Shown: positions 27,908 to 36,328 of the stretch, piece by piece
Position numbering within the stretch: the first letter of the stretch is position 1
How the letters are laid out: each line of letters opens with the position of its first letter
DNA from: a bacterium
GTDB taxonomy: Bacteria; Planctomycetota; JAFGQW01
Assembly: GCA_030426805.1 (NCBI GenBank)
Contig: JAUHXU010000001.1
Location: forward strand, 1,266,861 to 1,330,860
Length of the DNA stretch: 64,000 nucleotides
Direction of reading: 5' to 3'
The notes under the pieces: model-generated
What the model was told of the DNA's origin: nothing
Database searches by the model: none
What the model saw: only the letters and a program-made list of their open reading frames with translations
Position numbers and translations under genes: made by a program

Positions 27908-29008
27908 TCAATCGGCGCCGGGCCGGTTCACACGCCCCGCGAGGCGGTCGTGCGCGAACCGAAGCGCCGACAGCACCTCGCTCGCGATCCACGCGCGCGG
28001 CTGCGTCGGTGCGTCGATCCACGCGCGCGCCTCGGGCAGGAGCCGTCGTAGAAACACCGACATCGCCGCGTCGTCGCCCAGCCGCGCGGCGAGCCGCACG
28101 GCGGCACACGAGACGGCGAGGCCCGCGCGGTCCTCGCGATACGGCTGCCCGGTGCGGCCGAGGTAGTAGGCGCGAAGCCGCGCGGCCCGACGGTGGGCGA
28201 ACGCGAGGCACCCGCGGGCCACGTCCGGCGCCCCATGCGCGACGCGCTCGGCGACCGCCAGCGCGTTGGAGAGTTGCACGATGTCGTTCGGCGAGAACGC
28301 GACGATCGACGCGTCCGGCATCAGCGTGACGACTTCCGGCTGGACGAGATCGTAGAGCAAGCCCGACGGCGCGACCGCGCTCTGCACGAGCGCCAACGAC
28401 CGGGCCGCCAGCGCGCGGAGGTCTTCGTCGCCCGTCGCGCGCGCGACGGCGGCCACGAAGTCGGGGTCGTAGTCGACGAGATAGGAGTTCGTCGCGAAGC
28501 CGCCGGTACCGAAGTTGTAGTAGTTGCGGATCATCCAAATGCCCTGATCGACACCGGCGTGGCGTGCATACCCGTCGAGGATCAGCCGCGCACGGGCACG
28601 GTCCTCGGGTCGCGCGAATGCCGCCGCACCGTGCCAGAGCCCCTCGGCGATCCGCAGTGCCTCGGTCGTACCGGACGCGTCGAACGGGGTGTCGGGCCGA
28701 GTGCGCCACGCGACGAAGCCGCGGGTGAGCGGCACGGAGTCGTCGCGGATCGTCGCGATCGCGTGCGGGTGCAGTGCATCGTAGAGCGCGACGTCACCCG
28801 CCGCGGCCGCCCACGCGAGGAGTTGCCCGACTTCGACCGTCTTCGTCCACCCGTCGTCGCGGGCGAGCCGGTCGGCCGCGAGCCAGTCGCGAACGGCGTC
28901 GGCGTATCGCGACTCGAGCCGCTGGACGGTATCCGCGTCGATCGGTGCGGATCGTCCACACCCCGCGAGCGCCGCGACGCACGCGACCACGACGACCCCG
29001 CGGATCAC
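27908..29008 (-). CDS. Predicted lipoprotein, helical, unknown function
   Basis: A 366-residue protein starting with GTG, whose short hydrophobic leader ends in a lipobox AALAGC. The mature part looks all-helical, with repeated Ala-rich helix pairs, an Asn/Tyr-rich loop (MIRNYYNFGTGGFATNSY) and several DP/D turns; this could be an alpha/alpha toroid, but I do not recognise the family. The GTG overlaps the TGA stop of the AhpD-like gene (GTGA), so it is the third gene of the operon that begins at 30775. It may be a cell-envelope partner of that operon (inference). Confidence 0.7.
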   Translation of the reverse strand: MIRGVVVVACVAALAGCGRSAPIDADTVQRLESRYADAVRDWLAADRLARDDGWTKTVEVGQLLAWAAAAGDVALYDALHPHAIATIRDDSVPLTRGFVAWRTRPDTPFDASGTTEALRIAEGLWHGAAAFARPEDRARARLILDGYARHAGVDQGIWMIRNYYNFGTGGFATNSYLVDYDPDFVAAVARATGDEDLRALAARSLALVQSAVAPSGLLYDLVQPEVVTLMPDASIVAFSPNDIVQLSNALAVAERVAHGAPDVARGCLAFAHRRAARLRAYYLGRTGQPYREDRAGLAVSCAAVRLAARLGDDAAMSVFLRRLLPEARAWIDAPTQPRAWIASEVLSALRFAHDRLAGRVNRPGAD

Positions 29009-29541
29009 GACTCCAGCTCGATCCCGAGCGCGTCGGCGATCCGGTTCGCATACGCGTAGTAGCCGCACACCTCGACGACTGCGAGCACGCCCGCGTCGTC
29101 CAGGCCGACCGCGCGCAGCGACGCGACGTCGTCGCGGGTCATCGCCGCGGGCGTGCACGTCAGCTTCGTCGCGTACGTGACGAGCGCACGGCGTCGCGCG
29201 TCGAGCGCCGCCGTCGCCGGATCGGCGAGGATCGCATCGGCGAGTGCGTCATCGTTCAGGAGCCGTCGCAGACCGCGACCGTGGTGGGCGAGTCAGTAGC
29301 CGCAGTCGTTCGCACGACTCACGACGACGGCGAGCAACTCGCGATCCACCTTCGGCAACGCCGCGGTGTCCCGCATCGCGGAGCGGTAGAGCGCGAGGTG
29401 GGCATCGAGGCCGATCGGGTCGAGCCCGTGCACCTTCAGGATGTTGTCGACGTCGCCGGTGACCGGGTCCGCGATTGCCGCGTAGCGAGCCGCGAGCGCG
29501 GGCTCGGCATCCTCGCGCTCGATCAGGCGGATCCAGGCCAT
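29005..29541 (-). CDS. AhpD-like peroxidase-related selenoprotein, CxxU active site (in-frame TGA)
   Basis: A 178-residue member of the carboxymuconolactone decarboxylase/AhpD superfamily, peroxidase-related branch. The N-terminus MAWIRLIEREDAEP and the block HLALYRSAMRDTAALPKVDR are typical. The active site should read CxxC; here C80-G81-Y82 is followed by an in-frame TGA (29295-29293) and then LAHHGRGL, so the second Cys is replaced by a codon for selenocysteine (U83). The frame continues for 95 residues of family-like helices and ends in a GTGA overlap with the lipoprotein gene. A SECIS-like hairpin lies 13 nt past the UGA. A CxxU thiol/selenol peroxidase or reductase role is expected. A plain nonsense mutation is the alternative. 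Confidence 0.8.
29265..29279 (-). promoter_or_regulatory. SECIS-like hairpin for Sec insertion
   Basis: In the mRNA, GUCGC pairs perfectly with GCGAC around the loop GGUCU. The stem starts 13 nt and the loop 18 nt after the UGA at 29293-29295. The loop sequence and spacing match what I recall of the E. coli fdhF SECIS, which binds SelB. Confidence 0.7.
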
Positions 29542-29545
29542 CGCG

Positions 29546-30775
29546 CTACGACGCGCGCCACTGTTGGATGCGCTCGAAGAAGAGCTGCGTGAAGTCGTCG
29601 ACCTCGTGCGCCGGGAACAGGGCCTGGACCTTCTGCCGGACGGCGTCGCGCGCCACGTCGCTGCCGAAGAACTCGCGCGACACCTCGTCGAGGTGCCCGA
29701 GGTGCTCCGCGCAGAACGCCTCGAAACGCTCGGTCTCCATCCGCTCGTGGCCGATCTTCGCGTAGGCGCGGATCTTCTCGCGCTGCGAGAGCGAGTCGTC
29801 GGCCGCGATGTCGTAGAAGGGCTGCCAGTCGAGCGCTTGCCGGAAGCGCTTCTTCGTCGCGGCGCAGAAGATGCTCCAACGCAGGTTCGCGTTGACGATC
29901 CACGGGAAGTGGTAGTGGAGCGATGTCACCTGCGAGTCGGGGCACGGGTTCGCGAAGTCGATCGGATACCACTCGCCGCCGGCCCGGAGCGACTCGCACG
30001 AGTTGAAGTCCCAGCCGAAGAACGCGTTGATCGTCATCGTGATGTCGGCGAGCAGCGACTTGTCCTCGTCGCCGATGAAGTCGTCGTCGATCCGGTAGCG
30101 ATCGTGCAGCGGCGCATCGGGGTCGTAGCTGACGAAGCGGAACTGCGGACCGAGACCGACGCAGCGGACGAACTGATCGTAGTCCTGCACCGCCTTTTGC
30201 AGGTGCATGACGAGCTTTCCGCTTTGCTCGTACGCGGCGCGGAGCGCATCGGCGTTGTCGATCCGGCTCACGCCGCGCCAACCGCCGCCGTCGTACGGCT
30301 TCATGAACATCGGGTAGCCGAGCTTCTCGCCGACCTCGTCGAGGTTGAACATGCGCGCGTAGCTGCGGAGCGTGTGCTGCAGGTCCGGCGTGTCGTCGTA
30401 CGACTTCGGCGGCACCATCCACGTGTCCGGGATGTTGAGGCCGAGTCGCATCATCGCGCAGTACGACGTCTGCTTCTCCATCGACTGCAGCGACCACGGG
30501 TTGTTGAACACGTAGAGGTCGTCGAGCAGGATCGACTTCTTGATCCACTCGCGGCTCGTGTGGTACCAGTGCGTCAACCGGTCGATCACGACGTCGTACC
30601 GGCACGGCTGCTTCAGGTCGTAGGGCTCGATCGAGACCCGCTCCACATCGAACGTGAGCGTGTCGCCCTCGAACGGGATGTGCAGGTCCAAGCGCCGCAG
30701 CAACGCCTCGTAGCAGATGGGCCAGCAAATATCGGCGCCCAGTGAGAGCCCGATCCTCCGAACGACTTGCGCCAC
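29546..30775 (-). CDS. ATP-grasp family enzyme, unknown substrate
   Basis: A 409-residue soluble protein. An ATP-grasp core is suggested by YPMFMKPYDGGGWRGVSRI near residue 170, the glycine-rich lid with its upstream Lys, and by acidic residues later in the sequence (NSCESLR, WYPIDFANP) that would hold Mg-ATP. ATP-grasp enzymes ligate a carboxylate to an amine or thiol; the substrate cannot be told. The GTG start at 30775 follows GAGGAG by 5 bases. It is the first gene of an operon; the AhpD-like selenoprotein gene begins 4 bp after its stop, and the lipoprotein comes third. This suggests a peptide-like or thiol product, which is inference. Confidence 0.8.
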   Translation of the reverse strand: MAQVVRRIGLSLGADICWPICYEALLRRLDLHIPFEGDTLTFDVERVSIEPYDLKQPCRYDVVIDRLTHWYHTSREWIKKSILLDDLYVFNNPWSLQSMEKQTSYCAMMRLGLNIPDTWMVPPKSYDDTPDLQHTLRSYARMFNLDEVGEKLGYPMFMKPYDGGGWRGVSRIDNADALRAAYEQSGKLVMHLQKAVQDYDQFVRCVGLGPQFRFVSYDPDAPLHDRYRIDDDFIGDEDKSLLADITMTINAFFGWDFNSCESLRAGGEWYPIDFANPCPDSQVTSLHYHFPWIVNANLRWSIFCAATKKRFRQALDWQPFYDIAADDSLSQREKIRAYAKIGHERMETERFEAFCAEHLGHLDEVSREFFGSDVARDAVRQKVQALFPAHEVDDFTQLFFERIQQWRAS

Positions 30776-30997
30776 GATGACTCCTCGTATTCGTCCCCAA
30801 CGCGCTCCCGACACACCATAGCGCGAACCGCACGACCGGCAAAGCGGGCTCGCTGGCGCGGAGTTGACGCGAAGTCGGACAGGGTCGCACGCAGCGGGCG
30901 GTCGCTGCGGGGATCCTGACGCGAAACGGGTCAGATTCGCTGTAGCGAACGCCTACGGAAACAACGCTGGCGCCGAGCCCGGGCGCCGCCGTCGGCG
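30776..30997. other. Intergenic region with repeats and hairpins
   Basis: This 222-bp gap separates lipA from the ATP-grasp gene and has no open frame I can support. It holds a 23-bp sequence (30844-30866) that recurs at 35303-35325 with two differences, and two small hairpins: CTGAC/GTCAG near 30917-30935 and TTCGCT/AGCGAA shortly after. It probably carries the operon promoter and the lipA 3' end. Confidence 0.4.
30844..30866. repeat. 23-bp intergenic repeat, copy 1
   Basis: Begins GCGGGCTCGCTGGCGCGG and matches 21 of 23 bases at 35303-35325. Both copies lie upstream of minus-strand genes. Confidence 0.45.
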
Positions 30998-31900
30998 TCA
31001 GCGGGGCTCGGCGAGGAGGGCTTCCATCGCGTCGGAGGCGCGGCCGGCGTGGTAGGACGAGCGGACGAGCGGGCCCGCTTCGGCGTAGACGAAGCCGGCG
31101 GCCATCGCCGCGGCGTGCAGGCGCTCGAACTGCTCGGGGGTGTAGTAGTGCTGGATCGGGAGGTGGCGCGGCGAGGGCTGCAGGTATTGGCCGACCGTGA
31201 AGATGTCGACGTCGCTGTCGCGCAGGTCGCGCATCAGGTCGATCACCTGGTCCTCGGTCTCGCCGAGGCCGACCATGATCCCCGACTTCGTCGCCTTGAT
31301 CCGGCTGCCGCGCGCCTCGGCCGCGCGGGCGAGCAACTCCATCGACCGCTCGTAGATCGCGCGGGGCCGAACGCGCTTGTAGAGTTCGCGGACGCACTCG
31401 GTGTTGTGCGCGAGCACGTCGGGGCGGGCATCGAGAATCACCTCGAGCGCATCCCAGTTGCCGGCCAGATCGCTGATCAGCACCTCGACGCGACAGGACG
31501 GGTTGCGCTCGCGAATCGCGTGGATCGTCTCGGCGAAGTGTCCCGCCCCCTCGTCCGGCAGGTCGTCGCGATTGACCTGCGTGATCACCGCGTGACGCAA
31601 CCCGAGCTGCGCGACGGCATCCGCGACGCGGCCCGGCTCCCGCGGATCGAGGAATCCGGGACGCCCCTTCGTCACGTTGCAGAACATGCACTTGCGCGTG
31701 CAGATGTCGCCCATGATCATGAACGTCGCGGTCTTCTCGCGCCCCCAGCACTCGAAGATGTTCGGGCACTTCGCCTCGACGCACACCGTGTTCAGTTCCC
31801 CGGCCGCGACCTGGCGCTGGACCTCGCGGAACGCCGCCTGATCCTTGATCCGGATCTTCATCCACTCCGGGCGCGGCGGACTCGTCTTGCGCGGCGTCAT
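30998..31900 (-). CDS. lipA: Lipoyl synthase
   Basis: A 300-residue radical SAM enzyme that inserts two sulfurs into octanoyl groups on lipoyl domains. The auxiliary cluster motif is CVEAKCPNIFEC and the radical SAM motif is CTRKCMFC, both complete. VGLGET and the C-terminal VRSSYHA block, with the Ser ligand of the auxiliary cluster, are also present. The length is normal for the family. The ATG overlaps the lipB stop (ATGA), so lipB and lipA are co-translated and together supply lipoate cofactor for 2-oxoacid dehydrogenases or the glycine cleavage system. Confidence 0.97.
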   Translation of the reverse strand: MTPRKTSPPRPEWMKIRIKDQAAFREVQRQVAAGELNTVCVEAKCPNIFECWGREKTATFMIMGDICTRKCMFCNVTKGRPGFLDPREPGRVADAVAQLGLRHAVITQVNRDDLPDEGAGHFAETIHAIRERNPSCRVEVLISDLAGNWDALEVILDARPDVLAHNTECVRELYKRVRPRAIYERSMELLARAAEARGSRIKATKSGIMVGLGETEDQVIDLMRDLRDSDVDIFTVGQYLQPSPRHLPIQHYYTPEQFERLHAAAMAAGFVYAEAGPLVRSSYHAGRASDAMEALLAEPR

Positions 31901-32553
31901 CGGGTCGTCACCGCCGGCACGTCCGCGAGCGAGAACGCATCGTGGAACGCCTGGACGAACGCATCACGCACGGCCCCGAGCGTCGGTCGGGTCGACGCAC
32001 ACTGCGCGATCGACGTCACACCGGCATCGCGGATGCCGCACGGCACGATCGCATCGAAGTGCCGGAGATCCGGGTCCACGTTCAGCGCGAAGCCGTGCGA
32101 CGTGATCCAACGCGACACGTGAATCCCGATCGCGGCGATCTTTCGCTCGCCCACCCAGACGCCGGTCCGCCCGGGGCAGCGCGCCGCGTCGATCCCGAAC
32201 GCCGCGACCGTTCGGATCAGCGCGCCCTCGAGGCGCCGCACGTAGTCGCCGAGGTCCTTGCCGCGCCGCCGGAGGTCGAGGATCGGGTAGCCGACGAGTT
32301 GGCCGGGCCCGTGGTAGGTGACGTCGCCGCCGCGGTCGGTCTCGACGACGTCGATGCCGCGCGCCCCGAGCGACTCGGTCGACCAGAGGACGTGCCGCGT
32401 GTCGGCGGACTTGCCGAGCGTGATCACCGGCGCATACTCGGCGAGCACGAGCGTCTCGGACGCGTCGCCGGCACCGACGTCGCGGACGAGCGACGCCTGC
32501 GCACGGAGGCCGGCGCGGTAGTCGGTGCGGCCGAGGTCGACGATGCAGAACAT
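31897..32553 (-). CDS. lipB: Octanoyltransferase
   Basis: A 218-residue enzyme that moves octanoyl from acyl carrier protein to lipoyl domains, the step before lipA. GGDVTYHGPGQLVGYPILDL is the family signature; the catalytic Lys is in RKIAAIG and the catalytic Cys in VPCGI, with HGFALNV between. The ATG at 32553 gives a normal N-terminus (MFCIVDLG); the frame upstream is open by chance because of the high GC. It is coupled to lipA by an ATGA overlap, and an esterase-like gene ends 47 bp upstream. Confidence 0.96.
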   Translation of the reverse strand: MFCIVDLGRTDYRAGLRAQASLVRDVGAGDASETLVLAEYAPVITLGKSADTRHVLWSTESLGARGIDVVETDRGGDVTYHGPGQLVGYPILDLRRRGKDLGDYVRRLEGALIRTVAAFGIDAARCPGRTGVWVGERKIAAIGIHVSRWITSHGFALNVDPDLRHFDAIVPCGIRDAGVTSIAQCASTRPTLGAVRDAFVQAFHDAFSLADVPAVTTR

Positions 32554-32600
32554 GCGAAACGGATGACACGGCTCCCGCGCGCCGACCAGCCGGACCCGCG

Positions 32601-33737
32601 CTACTCGTAGATCATCCACAGCGGGCCGGGGAACGCCCAGCTCAACCCCGCCTGCAACCGGTCGCGCCAGTTCTCCCAGTTGTGCCCGTCGCGCGCTTCG
32701 ACGAAGCGCACGCGCATCCCGCTCTGCTGCAGCAGCGGCACGAGCGACCGGTTCTCGTAGATCAGCGACTCGTAGACGCCGCAACTGACGAACAACCGCG
32801 CGGCCGGCCGCCCCGGTGCGTGGCGGAACGCGTTGACGAACGACACGACGGGCTCGAACGCGGGGCCACGCCGGTTGCGCCCGATGTCGGTGAACGCGAA
32901 CGAACCCGACTGCAGCAGCAGGCGGCCGAACGTGCCGGGGTAGCGCCACGCGGTGGACAGCGTCGCCACGGCACCGAAGCTCGCCCCCATCAACCCGCGC
33001 GCGGCCTCGGCCGCGACGATCGGAAACTCGTCCTCGAGCGCGGGCAGCAGTTCCTCGACGATGTGGCGCGCGTGCGGCTCGTGATTGGCGTACTCGATCA
33101 GCCGGTCTCCCGGGTTCGAGAACGCGACGATCATCGGCGGGATCTCCATCCGGTGGATCAGGTTGTCGAGCACCGTCTGCATCGCCGAGAAACGCAGGTA
33201 GTCGTCGCCGTCGTGGACGATCAGCAGCGGATACCGTCGGCGCACGTTGTAGCGAGCCGGCAGGTAGACGCGGAAGCGCCGCCTCCGACCGAACGCTTCG
33301 CTGCGAATGACGCGCGTGACGAGTTCGCCGGGTCGCGACTCGGGATCGGGACGCGTCCACTCCGGGTCGACATAGCCGGCCGACCGGAGCACCGAGTTCG
33401 CGCCGAACGGATCGCGCGCGAGGTGCGGATTCAGCGGATCGCGGATCAGGCGGCTGCCGTCGACGTGCTCGACCTCGATCTTGTACTCGATGCGGCTGTC
33501 CGCCGGCACGTCCTCGGTCAGCAGCCACAGGTCGGTCCCGTCGACGCGCTCGAACGGCTGCGCCGATTCGAGCCCGAAGATCCAGTGGTGCAGGAACACG
33601 CCGGTCGCCTCGCCGCGGTAGACGAACGTCACCTCGGTCCCGTCGACGAGCGGCGCCGCGTGCTCGGCGAAGAACGCGTCGAGCGCCTCGGCGGTCGGCG
33701 TCCCGTCGGCGAGCAGGGCCTCGAGCGCGCGGTTCAC
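32601..33737 (-). CDS. Enterochelin esterase-like alpha/beta hydrolase
   Basis: A 378-residue predicted esterase. An N-terminal beta-sandwich like that of Fes/CBM48 proteins (VTFVYRGEATGVFLHHW, EYKIEVEHVDG) is followed by the esterase D-type hydrolase: RRFRVYLPARYN, LLIVHDGDDY, the nucleophile elbow GASFGAVATL with Ser, and a late HNWENWRDRL with the likely catalytic His. No signal peptide is seen, so it is probably cytoplasmic. The GTG overlaps the upstream gene's TGA. Substrates could be siderophore or other esters; this cannot be decided. Confidence 0.82.
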   Translation of the reverse strand: MNRALEALLADGTPTAEALDAFFAEHAAPLVDGTEVTFVYRGEATGVFLHHWIFGLESAQPFERVDGTDLWLLTEDVPADSRIEYKIEVEHVDGSRLIRDPLNPHLARDPFGANSVLRSAGYVDPEWTRPDPESRPGELVTRVIRSEAFGRRRRFRVYLPARYNVRRRYPLLIVHDGDDYLRFSAMQTVLDNLIHRMEIPPMIVAFSNPGDRLIEYANHEPHARHIVEELLPALEDEFPIVAAEAARGLMGASFGAVATLSTAWRYPGTFGRLLLQSGSFAFTDIGRNRRGPAFEPVVSFVNAFRHAPGRPAARLFVSCGVYESLIYENRSLVPLLQQSGMRVRFVEARDGHNWENWRDRLQAGLSWAFPGPLWMIYE

Positions 33738-34681
33738 CGGTCGCCCTCCGGCACGACGCGTCCTTCGACCGTCAGTCGCGTCACGCCGTCGACACCGGCC
33801 CAGCCGTCGCCGACGCGATCGAGCCGCGCCCCGTCGTCGAACGCGAGGCATCGGTGCGCCGCGAATCGCCGCGCGAACAGCGCGACGCGCGCCGGATCAC
33901 CGAGCCGCAGTCGACGCTTCGCGTGGGGCAGCGGGAGGACGCCGTCGTAGAGACCGATCCCCGCGCGGAGCACCTCGGCGTTGCCCGCCCCTTGCGGCGG
34001 CGAGTCGTGAAACAGCACGATGCGATCCGCGAGCGCCATCGCGCCGGCCGACCACGCGACGATCGGACGGCTCCCGGCAGACGCGACCGCATCGAACAGT
34101 CGAAGCCGGTTCACCAGCACCGCGACGTGCCCGCCGGCGATCGCGAGCGCCCCGCATCCGTCGATCAGACGCGCCACCTCGGCACGCGCCGCGACGACGT
34201 CGTCCCGCTCGGCGACGCCGTGCTCCTCGTCGAACGCGGCCCGAATCGCCTCGACGCGGTCGAGGTGTTCGCGGTCGAGGTCGCGGATCGCCTCCACCGC
34301 ACCGCCGAAGTGCATCGCGACGAGGTCGTCCTGCGCGGGACGCGCGAGCAACTCGCGCGCGGCGGCCATCGCATGATCGAGGCGCGTGCTGTAGAGGCGC
34401 TGGAGCTTTCGCAGGCGCCCGGTCCGCTCGCGCAGCGCGGTGAACAGGGCCGGATCGCGCTCGAACAGTTCTTCGGCGCGGCGGAAGAGTTCGAGGTCGA
34501 CGACCTCGCACCCGACGTGCTCGCACAGTTCGTCGATCTCGGATTCGCGCTCCTGCCACCCGGCGGTGACGACCGCGACCGGGCCGTCGACGCCCAGGTC
34601 GGCGAGCGCTCCGGCCACGGAGGGACGCAGTCGCTGCGGACCGAGCAGCACGAGCGGCGCTGCGGACGAAGGATCGGTCAC
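33734..34681 (-). CDS. Class I glutamine amidotransferase-like / S51 peptidase-like protein
   Basis: A 315-residue soluble protein. AIAGGHVAVL and IVAWSAGAMAL near residues 180 and 210 resemble the GG...xSAGA nucleophile region of dipeptidase E and cyanophycinase (family S51), with Ser as nucleophile, while the following DGVLPLPHAK could hold a His. The N-terminal half (VAVVTAGWQERESEIDEL) is a Rossmann-like sheet. It is coupled to the esterase-like gene by GTGA and lies 19 bp downstream of efp, so all may be co-transcribed. The physiological peptide is unknown. Confidence 0.65.
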   Translation of the reverse strand: MTDPSSAAPLVLLGPQRLRPSVAGALADLGVDGPVAVVTAGWQERESEIDELCEHVGCEVVDLELFRRAEELFERDPALFTALRERTGRLRKLQRLYSTRLDHAMAAARELLARPAQDDLVAMHFGGAVEAIRDLDREHLDRVEAIRAAFDEEHGVAERDDVVAARAEVARLIDGCGALAIAGGHVAVLVNRLRLFDAVASAGSRPIVAWSAGAMALADRIVLFHDSPPQGAGNAEVLRAGIGLYDGVLPLPHAKRRLRLGDPARVALFARRFAAHRCLAFDDGARLDRVGDGWAGVDGVTRLTVEGRVVPEGDR

Positions 34682-34700
34682 GACGTCGCGCCCGCGCGCG

Positions 34701-35267
34701 TCAGGCGTTGACGCGCTCGAGGAACTCGCCGGTCTCGGTCGAGATCTTGATCGTGTCGCCGATCTTGATGTGGTTCGGCACCTTGACCGTGTACTCGGTC
34801 TCGACCGTCGCCGGCTTGAAGACGTTCGACACCGTATCGCCGCGCACGCCCGGCTCGGTGTGCGTGACCTCCAACTCGACCGAGGACGGCAGGTCGACCG
34901 TGATCGGCTTGCCCTCGTGGAACGTGATGTTCACGTGCGAGTTGTGCTTCACGTACTTCATCAGGTCCCCGACGACGTCGTTGTGGAGCTGGTACTGCTC
35001 GTAGTTCTCGACGTCCATGAAGACGAACGCGTCGCCCTCGGGGTAGAGGTACTCGACCTTGCGCTTGTCGAGAAACGCCGTCTCGATCTTGTCGGACGAG
35101 CGGAACCGGTTGGAGATGTGGTCGCCGCGCGCGAGGTTCTTCATCTTCGTCTGCATCGCACCGCCACCCTTGGACAGCTTGACGTGCTGAATCTGAACCA
35201 CGACCCACAGGTCGTCCTCGTACTTGATGACGTTGCCGACTTTGATCTGACTCGCGGGGACGGCCAT
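34701..35267 (-). CDS. efp: Translation elongation factor P
   Basis: A 188-residue, three-domain factor that relieves ribosome stalling on poly-proline. The KOW-like first domain, OB-fold second domain and C-terminal domain ending KIGDTIKISTETGEFLER are complete. The modification-loop region reads KLSKGGGAM; the Lys before GGG is the position modified in other bacteria, and the residues around it differ from the common KPGKGQA, so its modification route is uncertain. An infA gene lies 86 bp upstream on the same strand. Confidence 0.95.
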   Translation of the reverse strand: MAVPASQIKVGNVIKYEDDLWVVVQIQHVKLSKGGGAMQTKMKNLARGDHISNRFRSSDKIETAFLDKRKVEYLYPEGDAFVFMDVENYEQYQLHNDVVGDLMKYVKHNSHVNITFHEGKPITVDLPSSVELEVTHTEPGVRGDTVSNVFKPATVETEYTVKVPNHIKIGDTIKISTETGEFLERVNA

Positions 35268-35302
35268 CGCGGAACCTTGCCTTTCGATCGAGGCCAGAGG
35301 AT

Positions 35303-35325
35303 GCGGGCCCGCTGACGCGGAGTTG
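35303..35325. repeat. 23-bp intergenic repeat, copy 2
   Basis: Begins GCGGGCCCGCTGACGCGG, matching 30844-30866 at 21 of 23 bases. It lies between infA and efp, 36 bp before the efp start. Confidence 0.45.
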
Positions 35326-35353
35326 CGGGACGGGCGGGTGAGGAAGGGCGCGG

Positions 35354-35572
35354 CTACTTGCCGCGATAGACGATGCGTCCCTTGGAGAGGTCGTAGGGGG
35401 ACATCTCGAGCGTGACCGTGTCACCCGGCAGGATCCGGATGAAGTACTTCCGCATCCGTCCGCTGACGTATGCGTGCACCATGTGCCCATTCTCGAGTTC
35501 CACACGGAACCGCGCGTTCGGGAGCGACTCCCGGACGACGGCCTCGAGGGTGATCGTTTCCTCTTTTGCCAT
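35354..35572 (-). CDS. infA: Translation initiation factor IF-1
   Basis: A 72-residue single OB-fold protein, the normal IF-1 length. [15 protein letters not shown], the [16 protein letters not shown] block and the end [13 protein letters not shown] are diagnostic. It binds the A site of the 30S subunit during initiation. The ATG at 35572 is set by homology; the open frame extends upstream without meaning. A promoter is visible about 85 bp upstream, and efp follows downstream, making a small translation-factor unit. Confidence 0.97.
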   Translation of the reverse strand: MAKEETITLEAVVRESLPNARFRVELENGHMVHAYVSGRMRKYFIRILPGDTVTLEMSPYDLSKGRIVYRGK

Positions 35573-35655
35573 ACCAGCTTGAGCCCGTTTTGAGAGTGTG
35601 AGGTCGCGAACCGCAGTCGGTCCGGGGACTTGTGGCTCGGCACGCATCCGCCAAA

Positions 35656-35683
35656 ATGGTAGCCCACGATCGACAAAAGCCAA
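35656..35683 (-). promoter_or_regulatory. Probable infA promoter
   Basis: On the minus strand TTGGCT (35683-35678), a 16-bp spacer and TACCAT (35661-35656) precede infA by about 85 bp. Confidence 0.4.
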
Positions 35684-35737
35684 CCGCCGGGCCGGAATCC
35701 GAACCGCCCGGCGCCCATCGACGGAGATGACGACGAA

Positions 35738-36322
35738 ATGAGCAATCCCCGCATCCTCGCGTTCGCCGGCAGCGCCCGCCGCGACTCGCTGAACCGCCGC
35801 TTGCTGGTCGCGGCCGCCGCGTTCGCGCGCGAAGCCGGCGCCGACGTCACCGTGGCGGACCTCGCGGACTACCCGATGCCGCTGTTCGACCAGGACCTCG
35901 AGGCGGAGGTCGGCCGGCCGGACGAGGTCGCCCGATTCCGCGGGTTGATGCTCGAGCACGACGGCTTCCTGATCGCCGCGCCGGAGTACAACAGCTCGAT
36001 CACCCCCCTGCTGAAGAACACGATCGACTGGGCGTCGCGCTCGCTCGCGGACGAGCCGCCGCTGGAGTGCTTCCGCGGCAAGACGTGCGGCCTGCTCGCC
36101 GCATCGCCGGGCGCGCTCGGCGGGCTCCGAGGGCTCGTCCACGTCCGTGCGATCCTGTCGAACATCGGCGTGCTCGTGATCCCCGAGCAGCACGCGCTCG
36201 GAAGCGCCCACGAGGCGTTCGACGACGACGGAGGGCTCAGCGACGAACGCGCGGCCGGCTCGGTCGAGCGGGTCGCGAACCGCCTGGTCGCGGTGACCGC
36301 GGCGCTCAGCCGCCGCGGTTGA
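35738..36322 (+). CDS. NADPH-dependent FMN reductase family protein
   Basis: A 194-residue flavodoxin-like oxidoreductase. [14 protein letters not shown] is the FMN phosphate-binding loop and [20 protein letters not shown] is the family signature that contacts the isoalloxazine ring. These enzymes reduce FMN, quinones, chromate or azo dyes using NAD(P)H. Cytosolic, with no extra domains. It diverges from infA, and its stop is 6 bp from the convergent CitE-like gene. Confidence 0.9.
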   Translation: MSNPRILAFAGSARRDSLNRRLLVAAAAFAREAGADVTVADLADYPMPLFDQDLEAEVGRPDEVARFRGLMLEHDGFLIAAPEYNSSITPLLKNTIDWASRSLADEPPLECFRGKTCGLLAASPGALGGLRGLVHVRAILSNIGVLVIPEQHALGSAHEAFDDDGGLSDERAAGSVERVANRLVAVTAALSRRG

Positions 36323-36328
36323 CCGTCG

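Noticed and set aside
29293..29541. A stand-alone 82-residue protein ending at the TGA
   Set aside because: It would stop right before the conserved AHH of the active site and leave a 280-bp gap that is open in the same frame and family-like, so read-through as selenocysteine is the better model.
30776..30997. Possible tRNA or small RNA gene because of several hairpins
   Set aside because: No cloverleaf, anticodon arm or T-loop consensus could be assembled.
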